A stretch of 7,957 nucleotides of DNA from Microbacteriaceae bacterium. Its GTDB lineage: Bacteria > Actinomycetota > Actinomycetes > Actinomycetales > Microbacteriaceae. Where the stretch lies: the NCBI GenBank assembly GCA_025463615.1, contig JAODAU010000253.1, positions 1 to 7,957 on the forward strand. Reading direction: 5' to 3'. The translations under genes were made by a program, and so were the position numbers. Below the pieces are notes generated by a model, which was given only the letters and a program-made list of their open reading frames with translations, searched no databases and was not told the origin of the DNA. Shown piece by piece: positions 7,519 to 7,957 of the stretch; position 1 is the first letter of the stretch, and every line of letters starts with the position of its first letter.

Positions 7519-7577
7519 AAAATGGCCACCCGGTGCCGCCGCTGTGTCTTTCGACACAGGGCAACACGGGTGGCCAT
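7519..7577 (-). terminator. Intrinsic terminator of the rrn operon
   Basis: A perfect 11-bp inverted repeat (7522-7532 with 7567-7577, ATGGCCACCCG) encloses a second, 7-bp stem (7542-7548 with 7553-7559, CTGTGTC/GACACAG) whose loop on the minus strand is GAAA, a GNRA tetraloop. On the minus strand the outer stem runs into TTTT and GCG. It begins 11 nt after the 5S 3' end, as expected for an rrn terminator, and separates rRNA transcription from the protein operon. The plus-strand side is also moderately T-rich, so bidirectional action is possible. Confidence 0.85.
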
Positions 7578-7588
7578 CTTACAAAGAA

Positions 7589-7707
7589 GTCCGGCGGTGT
7601 CCTACTCTCCCACAAAGTCACCCTTGCAGTACCATCGGCGCAGAGAGTCTTAGCTTCCGGGTTCGGAATGTGACCGGGCGTTTCCCTCTCGCTATGGCCG
7701 CCGAAAC
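7589..7707 (-). rRNA. rrf: 5S ribosomal RNA
   Basis: Complete 5S of about 119 nt. The minus strand begins GTTTCGGCGGCCATAGCG and contains the conserved AGAGGGAAACGCCCGGT, CCGAACCCGGAAGCTAAG and GCGCCGATGGTACTGCA blocks. It ends GGGAGAGTAGGACACCGCCG, with the 5' CGGCGG pairing with the 3' CCGCCG to form helix I. The ends are placed by this pairing and may be off by 1-2 nt. Third gene of the rrn operon, followed by an intrinsic terminator. Confidence 0.97.
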
Positions 7708-7835
7708 ACTATGGATATATGTTTCGAATCGACAATACGAAGTTCGTAATTGTCGGCTCCCGACCGTATATCGGGAACCACTCAGTGGACGCAAGCATCT
7801 CCTCTCACCGCCTAAGCGGAGAGGAGGAAGGTGTT
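7708..7835 (-). other. 23S-5S internal transcribed spacer with three hairpins
   Basis: No tRNA or gene is visible. There are three inverted repeats: 7799-7826 (8-bp stem CTCCTCTC/GAGAGGAG with a further CGC/GCG inside), 7758-7776 (6-bp stem TCCCGA/TCGGGA, 7-nt loop) and 7730-7755 (12-bp stem from CGACAATACGAA with one bulged A). The one nearest 23S probably belongs to rRNA processing structure. The spacer is more AT-rich than its surroundings around 7708-7750. Confidence 0.7.
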
Positions 7836-7957
7836 ATCAAGTTATCGGCTTATTAGTACAGGTCAGCTGCACGAGTCTTTAGTCCTCGCTTCCACATCCT
7901 GCCTATCAACCCAGTAGTCTAGCTGGGAGCCTCTCGACCGAAGTCATGGAAATCTCA
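7836..7957 (-). rRNA. rrl: 23S ribosomal RNA, 3' end (5' part outside window)
   Basis: About the last 122 nt of 23S rRNA. The minus strand contains the conserved 3'-terminal blocks GGTTGATAGGCAGGATGTGG, GTGCAGCTGACCTGTACTAA and TAAGCCGATAACTTG. The 3' boundary is estimated from the family's usual end and is uncertain by several bases. Confidence 0.95.

Noticed and set aside
7462..7557. Earlier GTG start for the TPR-like gene at 7557
   Set aside because: The added codons come from the inner hairpin of the rrn terminator and have no ribosome-binding site; GTG 7461 has one at good spacing.
7708..7835. tRNA gene in the 23S-5S spacer
   Set aside because: No T-loop, anticodon arm or acceptor pairing; only simple hairpins are present.
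7508..7882. Plus-strand 124-codon frame over the rRNA region
   Set aside because: It lies across the terminator, 5S, spacer and 23S end on the opposite strand; rRNA explains the sequence.

Overview
The window is high-GC actinobacterial chromosome, most likely Microbacteriaceae or a close relative. This rests on the very GC-rich third positions, the frequent GTG starts, the 5S sequence and the gene order. All supported genes lie on the minus strand, so biological 5'->3' runs from base 7957 down to base 1. None of the long plus-strand open frames looks like a gene; they are shadows of GC-rich minus-strand codons.

Region by region, in the direction of transcription. (1) 7957-7519: the 3' end of a 23S rRNA, a hairpin-rich spacer, a complete 5S rRNA, and an intrinsic terminator with a nested GAAA-loop hairpin that closes the rrn operon. 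(2) 7461-4502: a tightly packed operon of a helical-repeat protein with a Gly-Arg-Pro-rich N-terminus, a HAD-IIA phosphatase, a 60-aa conserved small protein, and the rRNA 2'-O-methyltransferase TlyA. (3) 4498-3881: a compact 0.6-kb unit between tlyA and nadK. It carries two unrecognised, translationally coupled small genes and is bounded by an exact 23-bp direct repeat whose upstream copy is the last codons and stop of tlyA. (4) 3880-3732: a short stretch containing a diverged second copy of the TlyA C-terminal coding sequence. (5) 3731-1: NAD kinase, RecN, and the first 354 codons of CTP synthase PyrG, cut by the window edge.

The backbone (TPR-like gene, HAD phosphatase, small gene, tlyA, nadK, recN, pyrG) matches the neighbourhood known from Mycobacterium tuberculosis Rv1691-Rv1696 plus Rv1699. 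It combines ribosome modification, glycerol-phosphate or small-phosphate metabolism, NADP supply, recombinational repair and CTP synthesis. Two departures stand out. The two-gene unit separates tlyA from nadK, which are normally adjacent. The pair that lies between recN and pyrG in mycobacteria (Rv1697/Rv1698) is missing.

The most interesting part is 3772-4520. The repeats, the lower GC of the inserted DNA (about 62% by hand count over 3901-4500, against about 65-72% in neighbouring lines counted the same way), the self-contained gene pair and the tlyA-tail remnant together suggest that the 3' end of tlyA has served as an integration or recombination point for small cargo. No integrase or transposase is present, so the mechanism is inferred.
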